A DNA stretch of 64,000 bases from Aphanomyces cochlioides (lineage: Eukaryota; Oomycota; Saprolegniomycetes; Saprolegniales; Verrucalvaceae), in contig JAHQRK010000017.1 in assembly GCA_019828595.1 (NCBI GenBank), forward strand, positions 868,001 to 932,000, read 5' to 3'. A program made the position numbers and the translations under genes. Below are positions 20,444 through 31,820 of the stretch, in pieces; the first letter of the stretch is position 1; every line of letters starts with the position of its first letter. The notes below the pieces were generated by a model that was not told the DNA's origin, searched no databases, and was given only the letters and a program-made list of their open reading frames with translations.

Positions 20444-21877
20444 CTAGCTAGCAAACTCCCCACGATTATTCAGTGGGATCCGAACGGTGGCGCTCGAGAG
20501 GTTCCCGCCAGTGTGTCTGTTCACGTACGCGAGCACGAGACTGAGCACCAAAGCCAAGGACGTCAACCCCAAGAGTACAAACATGACTGCGTCGTAGGAG
20601 CCAGTAACATCTCGGAGGTAGCCGATGCCAAGATTGCCGACAAAGCCACCAACGGCATCGATCACTTCGACGAGACCAAAGGCTAGTCCAAAGCGGTGGC
20701 TTGGAATCGACAATGGAATACTCGCCATGAGGATCGTCGGAGTGGCCGCAAGGCAAATCGAGAAGAGCAGCATCGCCACAAGAGGTGGAGCCGACGTGAA
20801 CACGAGCAGAGTATAGGCGACGACGCCCAAGAAACACGAGCCAACTATGACAACCATGCGGCCACCGACGTAGTCAATCAAGAGACCCACAAATGGAGCG
20901 ATGATGACAAACGCACTCGATAAACTGCTGATCACACCAGCATCGACGATCGAATACGAGTGGACTTGGTAGAGATAGCTGCTTGAAATGTTTTGGAAGA
21001 GATGGAACGCGTTGATGAAGACGACATGGAGCGCCACGACGAGCCAAAAGACGAGCGAAAACTCTCCAAGCGAGCGCAACATGCCATGCTCTCGAACGTC
21101 TTCTTGAGCTTCCAAGTCGGTCGAATTTTGATTCAAGTAATTGGCCAACCAGCCAAGCTTGGAGTCCATTTCAAGCGGCTTGCCTTGTTGTTGCTGTGCA
21201 TGGACAATCTGCTTCAGCTGATTTAGTCGCGCTGTCGCCTTGACGACGACGACGCCGAAGACCAAACTGACGACACACGTCACAAGACCGTAGACAAAGC
21301 CATAGATGTAGCCGCCAAAGTACAACGAAAGCGGCGCGACGGTCGCCTTGGCTAGCATCTTGGACACGTTCGTGGTGGCAATCATGACGCCCATGGCACA
21401 CGTGAGCTCGGATCGGTCAAACCAAAACGACATGATCGCACGAGCTCCCGCCACGACACTGCCTTCGCCCAGGCCAAAGATAGTACGGCCAACCAAGGCA
21501 AGCCAAAAGATGTGTGCGCTCATGGCATACGTGAAGATGGCTTGGCCAATGCACATGACAACCAAAAAGATGAGGATGCTACCATGCCCTTTCGAATCAA
21601 GCACATGGCCGCCAAAGAACGGCACGATCATGTTTGGAATCGACACGGCCGAGTTGAGCGCTCCGTACATCGTGTTGGAGACTGGCACGACTGGGTCGTC
21701 GAGCAAGAGCTGCTCGAGAGCGCTCATTTCATTCTTGACAAAGTGGCCGCCGAATGGAACGAGGCAGATAAATAGGAGGAGGTAGAACCGATGGCCTGGC
21801 GACGTCGATTCCCAAATCCGCCACGTGGGTTTGACTTGACGTGTCAATAGAGGCGACGTCTCGATTGGCCGTGGCAT
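20444..21877 (-). CDS. Major facilitator superfamily transporter, MFSD1-like
   Basis: A 477-residue intronless protein with about twelve hydrophobic segments. The order GHFVKNEMSALE, TMYGALNSAVSIPN, GRTIFGLGEGSVV and ARAIMSFWF resembles the MFSD1 branch of the MFS, whose animal members are lysosomal dipeptide exporters. The N-terminus reads MPRPIETSPLLTRQ. ETSPLL fits the acidic dileucine consensus [DE]xxxL[LI] used for sorting to lysosomes or vacuoles, which supports an endolysosomal location. This start (21877) puts the sorting signal at the N-terminus; an upstream in-frame ATG at 21955 is possible. Substrate is not known from sequence. Confidence 0.75.
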   Translation of the reverse strand: MPRPIETSPLLTRQVKPTWRIWESTSPGHRFYLLLFICLVPFGGHFVKNEMSALEQLLLDDPVVPVSNTMYGALNSAVSIPNMIVPFFGGHVLDSKGHGSILIFLVVMCIGQAIFTYAMSAHIFWLALVGRTIFGLGEGSVVAGARAIMSFWFDRSELTCAMGVMIATTNVSKMLAKATVAPLSLYFGGYIYGFVYGLVTCVVSLVFGVVVVKATARLNQLKQIVHAQQQQGKPLEMDSKLGWLANYLNQNSTDLEAQEDVREHGMLRSLGEFSLVFWLVVALHVVFINAFHLFQNISSSYLYQVHSYSIVDAGVISSLSSAFVIIAPFVGLLIDYVGGRMVVIVGSCFLGVVAYTLLVFTSAPPLVAMLLFSICLAATPTILMASIPLSIPSHRFGLAFGLVEVIDAVGGFVGNLGIGYLRDVTGSYDAVMFVLLGLTSLALVLSLVLAYVNRHTGGNLSSATVRIPLNNRGEFAS

Positions 21878-22164
21878 CGCAATCGAGCGCTCGACGGGAA
21901 ATTCCACACTGCCATGAATAGAACTCCCATCATGGCACTGCGTGGCTGGAACCAATCATGACTCAATGCCGAATCGGAACACCAATGAGACTCGACCTGC
22001 TTGGGTACAGTGGCGATGTGTCACGAGAGACAAAAAAGAATCGTGGACCCTCGTCGACTCCATGGACCGCCTTCGGAGATGAATGGCCTGCATAGAAGCG
22101 ACGCTTGTCTAGCGGCGGCCGACAGGAATCGCCGCGGTTTCTATGCTTATATCGTTATCCTATG

Positions 22165-22190
22165 GAGCTAGCCAATCGAGTAGATGGCCA
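22165..22190. promoter_or_regulatory. CCAAT-type motifs in the divergent promoter
   Basis: GAGCTAGCCAATCGAG followed by ATGGCCAATAATG lies between the MFS gene (minus) and the MORN gene (plus). It belongs to the recurring CCAATC/GATTGG motif set in this window. Confidence 0.45.
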
Positions 22191-22414
22191 ATAATGTGAC
22201 GGTGTCGATACACTCGGACGTCACGGATGTTCAGCTGTCAAACATGACACCAACATCACATTGTTGAAGCCCCTGGGGCAAGAATAAAGGAACAAGGAGC
22301 GCTAGAGTGAAGGATGTCGTGGCTACATAGGCAGACGCTCGCCATGGCGCTCTTTAAGATGGAGAGAATCTCCCATTTTGGGATTTTGAAACGTCAAGCT
22401 GCACGGGCTAGAGC

Positions 22415-23711
22415 ATGTACAAGTCCAAGTTCGATGACAAGCTCGAGTTTGAGTTTGATCCACTGCGGGAACTCCATAAAGACAATGCAGCACTTCTGCG
22501 TTGGCACGAATTTCCATACAAACAGGTTCATAAGGAGCCATGCAACCTCGATAAAGCATGTCGTAGAAAGTGATAGACCGCGTGGTGCAAAAAGTACCAG
22601 GCGCTACAGTGCTACAAGCGGCTGGCGCTCTCCTCAGCAGTTGTGGCGTCGAAGCCAATGCTGTCGCGGCATTTCGACTGTGTCATTCCCCCGACCAGTG
22701 GGCAAACTTTGAAAAGCGGTTCAAGGACGAACAGGCGGCGTTTGTCCAGGCCAAAGCAATGTTTATTAATCTACTCGTCACTTTCGGGATAAACTTACTC
22801 CTAGGTATATTCGAGAAAGCAGTGCCAAGTTACGCCAAGCATTTCAAGAAGCCGATGCTCGAGCCGAATTGAAGCGCCAAGTCGACGCAGTGGCCGCCAA
22901 GAATGCCACGATCAAAGTCGTGCGCGACGACAATGGTATGGATCTGTCTGCACGGGCGGGAAGAGTTTCAATGCGTGTAGGAGACAAGTACGAAGGCCAA
23001 GTGCATGACAGGCATGGTGTCCTCATCCCTCATGGACAAGTAGATTGCCCTGCTATTGAACAACCAACAAATCGACGGAGTAGGGAACGCTATTTGTCCG
23101 AGACGTCGCGACAAAAGACGATCCTTTGGCGACACCGACATTTGTTCCTCGCTACCGAGGTGCTTTGCATCTCCATGACTGTGGCCAAACTCTGTCTGCC
23201 TGTAGGCATGTGGATGAACGGGCTCATGCATGGACCTGGGAGGTATCAATGGGACGATGGAAGTTCCTGGGACGGCACGTTTCTGCTAAATGAACTGCAT
23301 GGCAAAGGAATCTTTCGCAATGAGCCTGAAGTTGAAGACGACGATGAATTCAACTCCAGCCCAAAGCCACCGCCTCTTGTTCGGTACTACTACCGTGGCG
23401 AGCACGTTTGTTGGGGCAGCGGTTCGTCATCTTCTCCAGTGACTTTGACTTTTTTTCGTGTAGAATTGGCACACAATTCCCGCATTCGCATCTATCATTC
23501 TCAAGGCTCAACGACGTCAGCTAGATCGACGACCAACGTCCATTCACTTGCGTTCCCATACACGGACGGCTGCATTGCTGAATACGATGCCAAGACGGAT
23601 CGACATCGCCTTGCCGTTCATGGCAAGCCAGACCAATGGGTTGATCTCAGCCGCGATATCCACTTTCAACTCTTGTCGGCCAACCCACTCGGACCATTCT
23701 TGTTTCGTTAA
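22415..23711 (+). CDS. MORN-repeat protein
   Basis: Six exons give about 359 residues, with introns at 22526-22566, 22761-22804, 23040-23083, 23160-23205 and 23422-23463. The last is 42 bp and could also be read through in frame. Residues 1-150 are charged and helical, ending in a coiled-coil region (ESSAKLRQAFQEADARAELK). MORN units follow: GDKYEGQVHDRHGVLIPHGQ, then across two splice junctions GTLFVRDV and MWMNGLMHGPGRYQWDDG, and WDGTFLLNELHGKGIF. MORN proteins usually scaffold membranes or flagellar structures. The C-terminal 120 residues have no recognised domain. An in-frame TAG lies directly before the chosen ATG. Its TAA overlaps the stop of the convergent neighbour. Confidence 0.7.
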
Positions 23712-25004
23712 GATTGTAAAAACGCATCCAAATTCGTCAAAAGCGACGCTGTTTGGTCTTGTTGCATCTTCGACCACGCTCGCATCGACGCATTTTCAAA
23801 CCGCCGATATGCGTTCCGATATGCAGATAAGATGGAATCTGTAAACGTACCCACTTGAAATTGAGAGTCCACGACCGCATCGTTTTCGTCGTCGGAGGGC
23901 GGCGATAGAGGCGCTGGTACAACTGCCACTTGGGTTAATGGTGTTGAAATCTCGGTGAAAAACTGAATGACTGTACTGTTGACATCATGCTCGACCATGG
24001 CCCTACATATGACAGCTTCAGAATAAAATGAACGATGTGGGTTACCAGCCGCTGCCATGAAAAGTTAATGCATTGGGATCCAGAGGGATGAGTGAATCGT
24101 CAAGGATATTTCGCCACACGACAATCTGTCGACCTTCTTCAACGAACCGTTTGATGAGAAGACGAGACTCGGCAAACAGACCATCGCTGATGCGCCAGCG
24201 ACTTTTCATGTACACAATGTTGTCGCCCAAGGTCGCAAGCTTTTCAAATGTGTCACTCGACATACCTGGCGCTGCAGTCACGTCTCCAATGTCACCATTG
24301 ATAAAGCTCCACAATGCAAATCCGAGAATGTGAAAATGAACCCCGGGGAAAGTCAGTCGGTTAAAGCTTTCAATCACAATGCCAGGAACCACGCCATCGT
24401 CGAGGTATTTGACGGTAGTTGATTTGACCGTTTTCTTTGACGCTGTATCAGCATCGCGCTGGAGGAGCGTATTGATGACTTTGTTGTATTCGCGATCGGG
24501 AATCGCCGAGAACGCCACCGCACGGTCTTCCGGATCGTCAACAAGTTTAAACTCTCGCCATTGCAAATCTTTCGTCGTGGGAAGGTCGAGTACTTTTGGT
24601 TTCTTGCGTACAATGCCAGCCAGTGTTTCTGCAAAGGCAAGTTCTTCTTGCAGGGCAGCTCGAAGTCGCGCGTTTTCGAGAAAGGCCATTTGGGTTTGCA
24701 TCTTTTGCTCGGCTGCCAAATCTTTCCACTCGGATCCAGTTTGTTGTTGGTTTGTTTGCATGCTGCCGAGGATTTCCATTTGTTTTTGTAGCGCTTCGAC
24801 CTTCTCCCGGAGGTACTCGAGTTCGAGTTTCTGTCGGTTGACATACTTACGCTTCTTCCCCAATGTCGAGCTGCTATCGTCCAGACTATCTTCGCTCAGA
24901 ACGTGATCCAAACTAACGGTCGCAGCAGCGTCACCCATAGAGCCCATAACGAGGTCATTGAAGTCGAACAGGCTCTTGTCTTCGTGCAGGAACGCCGAGT
25001 CCAT
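23708..25004 (-). CDS. bZIP-like/START-like family protein
   Basis: Two exons (25004-24046, 24002-23708) with a 43 bp intron at 24003-24045 give about 417 residues. Residues 48-85 are basic then heptad-patterned (KKRKYVNRQKLELEYLREKV, then EALQKQ), like the basic-leucine-zipper-type N-terminus of a large oomycete family. A second helix lies around 100-130. The C-terminal half (EFKLVDDPEDRAVAF onward, including the segment with LLIKRFVEEGRQIVVWR) resembles the START-like lipid-binding part of that family. DNA binding is inferred, not shown. Two reverse CCAAT boxes lie about 70 and 100 bases upstream of the start. Confidence 0.7.
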
Positions 25005-25069
25005 CGGTCGAGGCGGTCAAATGGGCAAGTGCGGGAGAGAATAGCTTTGAGACACCCAAGTCAATGAGT

Positions 25070-25115
25070 TTGATTGGATGAGAAGTTAACTTCGGATAAG
25101 TTTGATTGGACAAAA
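25070..25115 (-). promoter_or_regulatory. Pair of CCAATCA boxes upstream of the bZIP/START-like gene
   Basis: TTTGATTGGATG at about 25069-25080 and TTTGATTGGACA at about 25101-25112 read as CCAATCAAA on the gene's strand, 67 and 100 bases upstream of its ATG. Confidence 0.5.
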
Positions 25116-25119
25116 TGAT

Positions 25120-27248
25120 TAAATACAAACTCTGACTGTATTAGATCGTGGTAAGTTGCAGTCAACGAGAAAATGACAACCAGACGGCAAATTGCAAAGC
25201 ACAAACAGCTTATAATCTTAAGGCGATAATCTCATTGGACGAGAAACTCCACCGCTTAAGCAATAAGTGTTGATGGACAATATTGTGAGCGTAGACAGGT
25301 GAGATGTGTGAGAATTTGCTTACAAGCCACGAAGCGGATAAGCAGTCCACCCAACGCGCTTTGCTACCCATAACACATGCACTGACATACCTCGTGACAT
25401 AAAAATCGCCACGTCATAGTACTCCAAGTCTCAAAGCAGAGACCGCCAGCGCAAAGAATCGCATCATTCCATCATAAGCTGCCCTGAGGGCTGCATTCTC
25501 GGCCGCAATGATGGTTGCTTACTAATGGCTGCACTTTTGGCCACACTTGTGGCTGCACTCGTGGCCGCACTGATGGTTGCACTTTTGACTGCTAAAATAT
25601 GCAGGGTACAAAGCTCTGTGCGAGGCCAAGTGCGCATGCCACTTAACCCCAAGGTCAAAAGTTATGTGTGATGGGTAAAGTATCAAGCCTAATGTGAACT
25701 AGCACCGAGGCAACTCTCCCCTCTAAACAAGAGGGGGTCGTTCGAAGCTAATTGGCATTGGGGAAATGATAAGACTGGACCATTTGAATCCCATGTGGAG
25801 AATATACCCCCCAAACCATGTCCACAGACTGTTGCAAACGATGGTTTACGGTTTTGCGTTGATTACTGAAGATAGTGTTGGGAGGTGGAGATCCTAATTT
25901 CGCAGTTGGCGCATTCTTTGGTCCGATCTTACTGTTAGTCAAAGGGTAGTGACGGGGACGGCCATTCTCAGACCCTGTCGTGTCTTTGAACTTTCAAACC
26001 CATGGATTGTTGCGTCGAGGTTGCATTAATGAATAATGAATATTAATTGGCTGAAATAAAATCCATTCATCGCTTTGATTGGCTAAAACTTTTAGATTGA
26101 GCCATCAACTTTCTAAAATGATACATATCTATATAAAATTATACAGGTATTTTTTACTGCGTTTGCCGATGGGTGGCGACACAAGCAGGAATCTTAAAAT
26201 TTCGAAAAAAGATCTCACCGCAATGAGGGCCTCTCATATTAACTCATAGTTTCCATTGATACAATCGCAAATTGAGTTCTAGTACTTGACATAGTCCGAG
26301 CTGCTCAAATTATCTCTGGTGATTACTTGTTGGGACCATCCAAGCTGAGAGGTGAGACACTTGGATTCAGATATCACTTGGATGTCAAGTCGCCGCTCTG
26401 GCACGAACTTGATATCACGTAGTGTCGATCCTGTAGAATACGCGTGGAATAGCACACGATCTCACGCGGTGAATAGAGGAGCTGCTAGTCCTTCGGTTTT
26501 GCACGGTGAAAAGCAACCAACTAGCATAAAAGATCTCGGAAGTCGGCTGTCTCTTTTCTGCATTCAATATCTTGACTAGTGCGTTTTTGCAAATTTCTCG
26601 TACGATCAACCACTCTTGATTTACACTGTATGGAGCATCCAGTTCTCACTCAGCAGAGTTGTCGTCAACAGAGTCCAGCAGTCCTCGCCGAAGCTCCACA
26701 TGGAGGGGGCCGAAGTGTAGACTCTGTCATTGTCACACTTGTGACAGCGATTACATCGTTTGACATTGTCAAGTGCGACCAGCCTCCCGGCCCAACACCC
26801 CTCTACATGAGGTGCTTGACGAACTCCGCTTGGACTGATCACACATCACCTTTTTTCCACCAGTTCTCGTATAGACGTGTGGCAAGTGGTAATAAAACGC
26901 AAGTTCTTTCAAAGGTTAAACGTACTGATAGGGTGTTTCACTGCGATTCGAACGTCGTCTAAATGTTTAACCTATTGAGATTTATGTGCGTTTAACCTAG
27001 AACCTTCCGAATGTTTCGTGATTTGCAACGAACAGCATCAAGATCAAATTACCTCCCCGAAATGTCCATACAATTTCCAAGTCATTTCATAGTGCGTGGC
27101 TTTATCCATGTTGAAACCTTCGATTGACGTGACCTAAATAGGCTGTTGACCTAGTGCAATGGAGGGACGATGAAAGGGTCATCCCACTGTGATCCAAATA
27201 TAGGAGTAAGCCCAGACGTCATTGTGGAACAGACCGACAGAGTAGAAA
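25120..27248. other. 2.1 kb intergenic region
   Basis: No supported gene. It contains a short 12 bp tandem repeat (25524-25583), a GATTGGCTAAAA / AATTGGCTGAAA pair near 26045-26090 and several short unconserved frames. Confidence 0.45.
25524..25583. repeat. Five copies of a 12 bp tandem repeat
   Basis: Units such as AATGGCTGCACT, TTTGGCCACACT, TGTGGCTGCACT, CGTGGCCGCACT and GATGGTTGCACT follow each other directly. Read on the minus strand they would encode Ser-Ala-Ala-Thr/Ile repeats, but no gene is evident. Confidence 0.85.
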
Positions 27249-29846
27249 ATGGCGACTCGCGCCGCGCCGGATCGGCGAAAGATCAACAGCAATTTATCCT
27301 TCATCAATGAAGGCGAAGAGAAGAATGCCTCGTTTTACAACCGTCCCCGCCCGACAGGTCGAGGGGCTGCTCCTGGAGGCGTTACGGTCATCAATGTATC
27401 GACCGAGTACAACGAATCGATCACCCCCCAAACGCCACAGCTTCTACGACCGATGGGACCATCCTCGGTTACAAGCTCGCGAATCAGTAGCTATCACAAG
27501 TCGCCCCATTCCACGCGGACATCCTTCATGCTCCAATCGAACGCCCTCCATGGACGCTTGTCAACTATGTCGTGGAACGATGGGATCCTCGGTGGCGAAG
27601 TTGGACGCACCCCCGTGTTGGGGGAGAGCAAACAGAGCTCGATGTTCTCGTTCGACTCGTCGACGTCAGCCCTTGATAGCAGACAGTATCGAGGAGGTGC
27701 GAAGTCTCACCTCCTAAGCTCTGTGCGGAGCTCCCACGACCTGGAGAGTATCCGCGGCATGAAGCCTTCCTTGGCGAAACTTCATGGCTTGCGTGATTTA
27801 CTTGGAAGCATCTCTGATGTGCACGGCCACATTGATCGCGAGACGTTTTCACACACGTTTGACATTGCAGATACTACCGCCTTCGGCAACGACAAGGGGG
27901 TGATTGATGCGAAGACGTTGCTTGTCGAAACCTGTGTCGAACTCGACATTGAAGACGAAGAGAAGCTCATATTTATCTTTGAAACGCTTGATGTTGAAGG
28001 CCGTGGATTCATCACGCGAACTCAACTCGCCTCCTTGCTTGAAGCCAACTTTGCGTCGTTCAAGCTTGTGGCTGTGGGAACCAACTTTGCTGAAATGGCT
28101 GCTGCTCTCTTTGTCAAATCGCGTATTTCGGTCGACAAGATGAGCTACCCTCAGTTCCGCGAAGTCTTTGGTCCCTTTTTGACTGCCATCGAGGAAGAAG
28201 ATGACGAAGGTGCAGCCAACTTTGCGTCGCAAAAGCCCGATCCTGATGAGGGACGAAGCAAGTTGTCAATCTTTTATGAACGCAACCACCTGCGCATCCT
28301 CTGGCTCATCCTCTACTTCCTCCTCAATGCCATTGTGTTCCTCTACAAGTGGCAAATGTACGCTGTTGATCCTGCCCTTGGCTACGGTATCAAGATTGCT
28401 CGTGGTTGTGCTCAAGTGTGTATGCTCAACTTTGGCATTGTCCTCTTGCCCATGTGCCGATCGGTAATCCAAGCCATGAAGCGCAGTCCGCTTCTCTGGC
28501 ATATGATTCCATTTGACGACCATATTGAGTTCCACAAGATTGTTGGCACGGTTCTCTTGACGGCGGGTTTGATTCACACGGGGGCTCACGTCGCCAACGA
28601 AATCAATCTGTACTGCATCGCGACCCCCGACCAAATCGCTCGATCGATCTTTGTTACGCGCAATGTGAGCTTGTTTGCCCATGGCCGGCCTCCGTTTACT
28701 TCGATGTTGCTTGCTCTCCCAGTGTGGACTGGTGTGATCCTCCTCCTCATCACTTTGATTGCATTCCCCCTTGCAGCGATTCCCAAGTTTCGCCAAGGCA
28801 ATTTCAATCTCTTCTGGTATAGCCACATGCTCTTCTTTCCGTTCATGCTGTTTGCTTGTGTCCATGGCTTGACGGGCTGGCTTTCGAAGCCCCAATCGTT
28901 CTTTTGGATCGGACCTCCGCTCCTCCTGTACCTCTTGGAACGCCGCCTTCGCTTTGCAAAGATGTTCACCACGCCTCTTAAGATTGTCCGTGCTCAAATG
29001 CTTGATGGCACCGTCGCCTTATACATTGAAAAGCCACGACGATTTCACTACCGTCCTGGCATGTACTTGTACTTGAACGTCCCGGCGTTGAGCTCCCACG
29101 AGTGGCATCCGTTCACCATCTCATCAGCCCCTGGCGATCAGTACATCAGCTTGCATATTCGCAATGCTGGTGACTGGACTCAGGCTCTCCATCGATTGAT
29201 CAACAAAGTCCACAAGAACGGCGACGCGTACCCACCCGTGCACATTGATGGCCCCGTGGGAGCCCCTACGCAAGACTACCATCGATTCAAGACGATCGTC
29301 ATGATTGGCGGTGGTATTGGTGTGACTCCGTTTGCTTCCATTCTGAAGGATATCGTGTATATGTGGGAAGACTACCGCTGCCTCAATTGCCAACACGTGC
29401 GCCACCCTGCTTCGTTTCAAATCCAAAAGATGTACTTTCACTGGGTTACGCGTGGCCAAGAGTCGCTCGGGTGGTTCCAGGAGACGATGAACTCGATCAC
29501 TGAGATGGACAAGGACAATATCATTGAAGTCCATCAGTATTTGAGTACCGTCAAGACGACCGACAAGACGGCCCAGCTCAAGATGATCCAAGCTGTTGTG
29601 CACGATGCCACCGGTCGAGATGTTGTCTCGGGCCTGAACTCCAAGCAAATGGCACACTTTGGCCGGCCCAGTTGGGACGCCATCTTTTCAACCCTGGCAC
29701 GTAAGCACCGTGGCGAAGAAGTCGGCGTTTTCTTCTGTGGACCGCACACCTTGGACAAACTCCTCAGTGATATGTGTCACAAGTACTCATCCGATCCCGA
29801 TACGGGCGGCGTCTACTTTGACTACCACTCAGAAAAGTTTGCATAG
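27249..29846 (+). CDS. NOX: NADPH oxidase (ferric reductase family) with EF-hand-like N-terminus
   Basis: An intronless 865-residue flavocytochrome that would move electrons from NADPH across a membrane to oxygen, making superoxide. Residues 1-190 are Ser/Thr/Arg-rich and probably regulatory. About 190-320 contains degenerate EF-hands (for example DVEGRGFITRTQL), as in NOX5 and plant RBOH enzymes. The membrane part carries the heme-ligand pairs: FHKIVG with IHTGAH in one helix, and FWYSHMLF with CVHG in another. Then come the FAD motif HPFTISSAP, the nucleotide motif GGGIGVTPFASIL, FFCGP and a C-terminal aromatic residue region. All key residues are present, so it looks functional. The EF-hands lack several consensus acidic residues, so calcium control is uncertain. 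Confidence 0.92.
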   Translation: MATRAAPDRRKINSNLSFINEGEEKNASFYNRPRPTGRGAAPGGVTVINVSTEYNESITPQTPQLLRPMGPSSVTSSRISSYHKSPHSTRTSFMLQSNALHGRLSTMSWNDGILGGEVGRTPVLGESKQSSMFSFDSSTSALDSRQYRGGAKSHLLSSVRSSHDLESIRGMKPSLAKLHGLRDLLGSISDVHGHIDRETFSHTFDIADTTAFGNDKGVIDAKTLLVETCVELDIEDEEKLIFIFETLDVEGRGFITRTQLASLLEANFASFKLVAVGTNFAEMAAALFVKSRISVDKMSYPQFREVFGPFLTAIEEEDDEGAANFASQKPDPDEGRSKLSIFYERNHLRILWLILYFLLNAIVFLYKWQMYAVDPALGYGIKIARGCAQVCMLNFGIVLLPMCRSVIQAMKRSPLLWHMIPFDDHIEFHKIVGTVLLTAGLIHTGAHVANEINLYCIATPDQIARSIFVTRNVSLFAHGRPPFTSMLLALPVWTGVILLLITLIAFPLAAIPKFRQGNFNLFWYSHMLFFPFMLFACVHGLTGWLSKPQSFFWIGPPLLLYLLERRLRFAKMFTTPLKIVRAQMLDGTVALYIEKPRRFHYRPGMYLYLNVPALSSHEWHPFTISSAPGDQYISLHIRNAGDWTQALHRLINKVHKNGDAYPPVHIDGPVGAPTQDYHRFKTIVMIGGGIGVTPFASILKDIVYMWEDYRCLNCQHVRHPASFQIQKMYFHWVTRGQESLGWFQETMNSITEMDKDNIIEVHQYLSTVKTTDKTAQLKMIQAVVHDATGRDVVSGLNSKQMAHFGRPSWDAIFSTLARKHRGEEVGVFFCGPHTLDKLLSDMCHKYSSDPDTGGVYFDYHSEKFA

Positions 29847-29918
29847 ACATTTGTGGATCTCATGCTGCTGTATTTATTGAATGAAATGTTGTGATTGTAA
29901 TCCTCGTCTTCCGCTTCT

Positions 29919-30365
29919 TTATGCGCGGCGCATGTCCATCGCGCGCTTGTCAGCTTTGTTATCACGACGCTGACATTTGAAATACCTATATAAAATAATA
30001 TCCTGTACAAGAATATATCCATCCTGATAGACAGTGCGAATGTTGACTTCGTGCAGACATCCATTGGAATCTCGACACGTTGTGAAGCCAGAACGGTATT
30101 CGTATGCAGTATACAGCTTGGATCGAGTCATTGCAGCATGGCTGTGAAGAGGCCGCCACGTTGTTATTTCAAAGCTATAGAGTCGATATTTGATATGAAT
30201 TGATCCTGAGACTCGGTATCTTCGTTGTTGTAGAATCTGTTTCTTGTTCGAAAGTCGAGGGATTACGCAGCTTCTTTTTCCATGCTCGCGAACGAATCCA
30301 CCCTGAATCCAGTGTTTTTGGCATAGGTTTAGGCAGGGTTTCCTTGGTTGTGAGCTGTCCAACAC
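29919..30365 (-). CDS. Hypothetical protein
   Basis: An open frame of 148 codons that is tail-to-tail with the NADPH oxidase gene. The C-terminal 90 residues (from about EITTWRPLHSHAA to DKRAMDMRRA) are charged, aromatic and look protein-like. The N-terminal part overlaps another open frame and could be untranslated, with translation starting at an internal ATG near 30132. No domain recognised. Confidence 0.35.
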   Translation of the reverse strand: MLDSSQPRKPCLNLCQKHWIQGGFVREHGKRSCVIPRLSNKKQILQQRRYRVSGSIHIKYRLYSFEITTWRPLHSHAAMTRSKLYTAYEYRSGFTTCRDSNGCLHEVNIRTVYQDGYILVQDIILYRYFKCQRRDNKADKRAMDMRRA

Positions 30366-30543
30366 ATCTCGATGAGAGATGGATCAACGATGAACAGAGT
30401 TGGTGAGCTGTCTGATCGTTGATTCTATAGACTAAAATACCTGTATAAATTTATATTTTCCAACTTGAAAGACCCAATGCGACCACTTGGACAGAATTCT
30501 GGTTCAAAGAAAATCGAACTGCAAGGCCATTGTTCGTCTGACC

Positions 30544-31576
30544 ATGTTCAAGCTCTTGCTCCATCACTACTCCAAGATGGGAGTCCTGCTCGTGATTGCG
30601 GCGGTTGTATGGGAATACCCGCGTATTATGCTCTTCCAGTACCTTCTTGGGATGCTCAATGACTCGATTCAACGAAATGCGCAGCCTCGTTGGCTGACGA
30701 TCTTTCATTCGACTGTGCTCGTCGCTGTGGTTGCAGTAGTTGCCAAAGATATCACAGCAACCGATTATCAAGTCCATAGTACGTGGAAATACGCTCTCGC
30801 GACGCCAATGACCCTCTGCGGTGGTCTCGTGCGCATTCTTGGCGTCCCTGTCTATTCTCTCGTTGTTGCCGTTTGGGAAGCAGTGGTAGTCCTTCAAGGG
30901 TTCCCGCTGGACGAAGCACAGTACAATCGACTCCACAATGCCTATGTCCAGGAATTGCGATCAAGACAACACGTCCCGCCCCATCTTGCTGCGAACATTA
31001 TGTTTTCACCAAAGACGCAAGGACCTCAAGTTGAGACCATCCTGTCGTACGCGCGTTTCTCGGGGAAGATTGTCCTTGCGTTGTTCTTTTGCTTTGTGTA
31101 TGGTCTCGCCACGTTTTGCAATGCGCCTGGACAAGGTACGATCAACCCTGTCGTCGTTTTCATCTGATGAATGTGTAGATGGAGAGCATTTACGAGATGC
31201 CGCTCGAAATTGCGACGTTGACAGCGCCCGCCGTGCACTTTCTCGAGGCACAGATCCAAATTCCAAGGGGCAAGACAAGGGCACGGCTTTACATATCTGT
31301 GGGCAACAAGCCCTGCCGGAAATGGCGCGATTACTCTTGGAAGCTGGGGCCGACCCGAACATGCGTGACTCCTTGGGATTCTCTCCTCTCCATTGGGCTG
31401 TTCAACTGCGCCGTGAGGAACCCTGTGTTGATAAACGTCTCGAGATGATCCGCGTCCTCCTGGAGTATGGCAGCAATCCGACTCTAGAAGATTATCGTGG
31501 AAACACACCTCTATCTATCGCGTCGCGGACAGAAAATGCACGGGCTGGCCAAGTGATTGAAATGTTTACGCAGTAG
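30544..31576 (+). CDS. Membrane protein with C-terminal ankyrin repeats
   Basis: Two exons (30544-31135, 31179-31576) with a 43 bp intron give 329 residues. Exon 1 encodes several hydrophobic segments (VLLVIAAVVW; FHSTVLVAVVAVV; a third around PVYSLVVAVWEAVVVL; a fourth ILSYARFSGKIVLALFFCF). Exon 2 encodes about three ankyrin repeats, with KGTALHICGQQALPEMARLL, LGFSPLHWAVQ and YRGNTPLSIAS. The start is the ATG at 30544; the upstream open frame has no ATG. Possibly a membrane scaffold; function unknown. Confidence 0.7.
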
Positions 31577-31820
31577 GCAGTCCCACTTAGCCTCATTGTA
31601 ACCTAGAAATTAAGCTATTCACCTTATCGAGCTCGCATGAAGTCGAGGAAACCTGGAAAGAATGCCAAAGAGACCAGCAGAATGCACGGAGCGCCATGTA
31701 ATCGGGAAAGATTAAAACTTTTATTGGACTCGCTGTGATCAGCCCACTGGAAAACATGTTAGTTATCACACGAGGGCTGGTCAGACAATGGTAGGACGAG
31801 GCACGACAAGAGCAGCGCGC

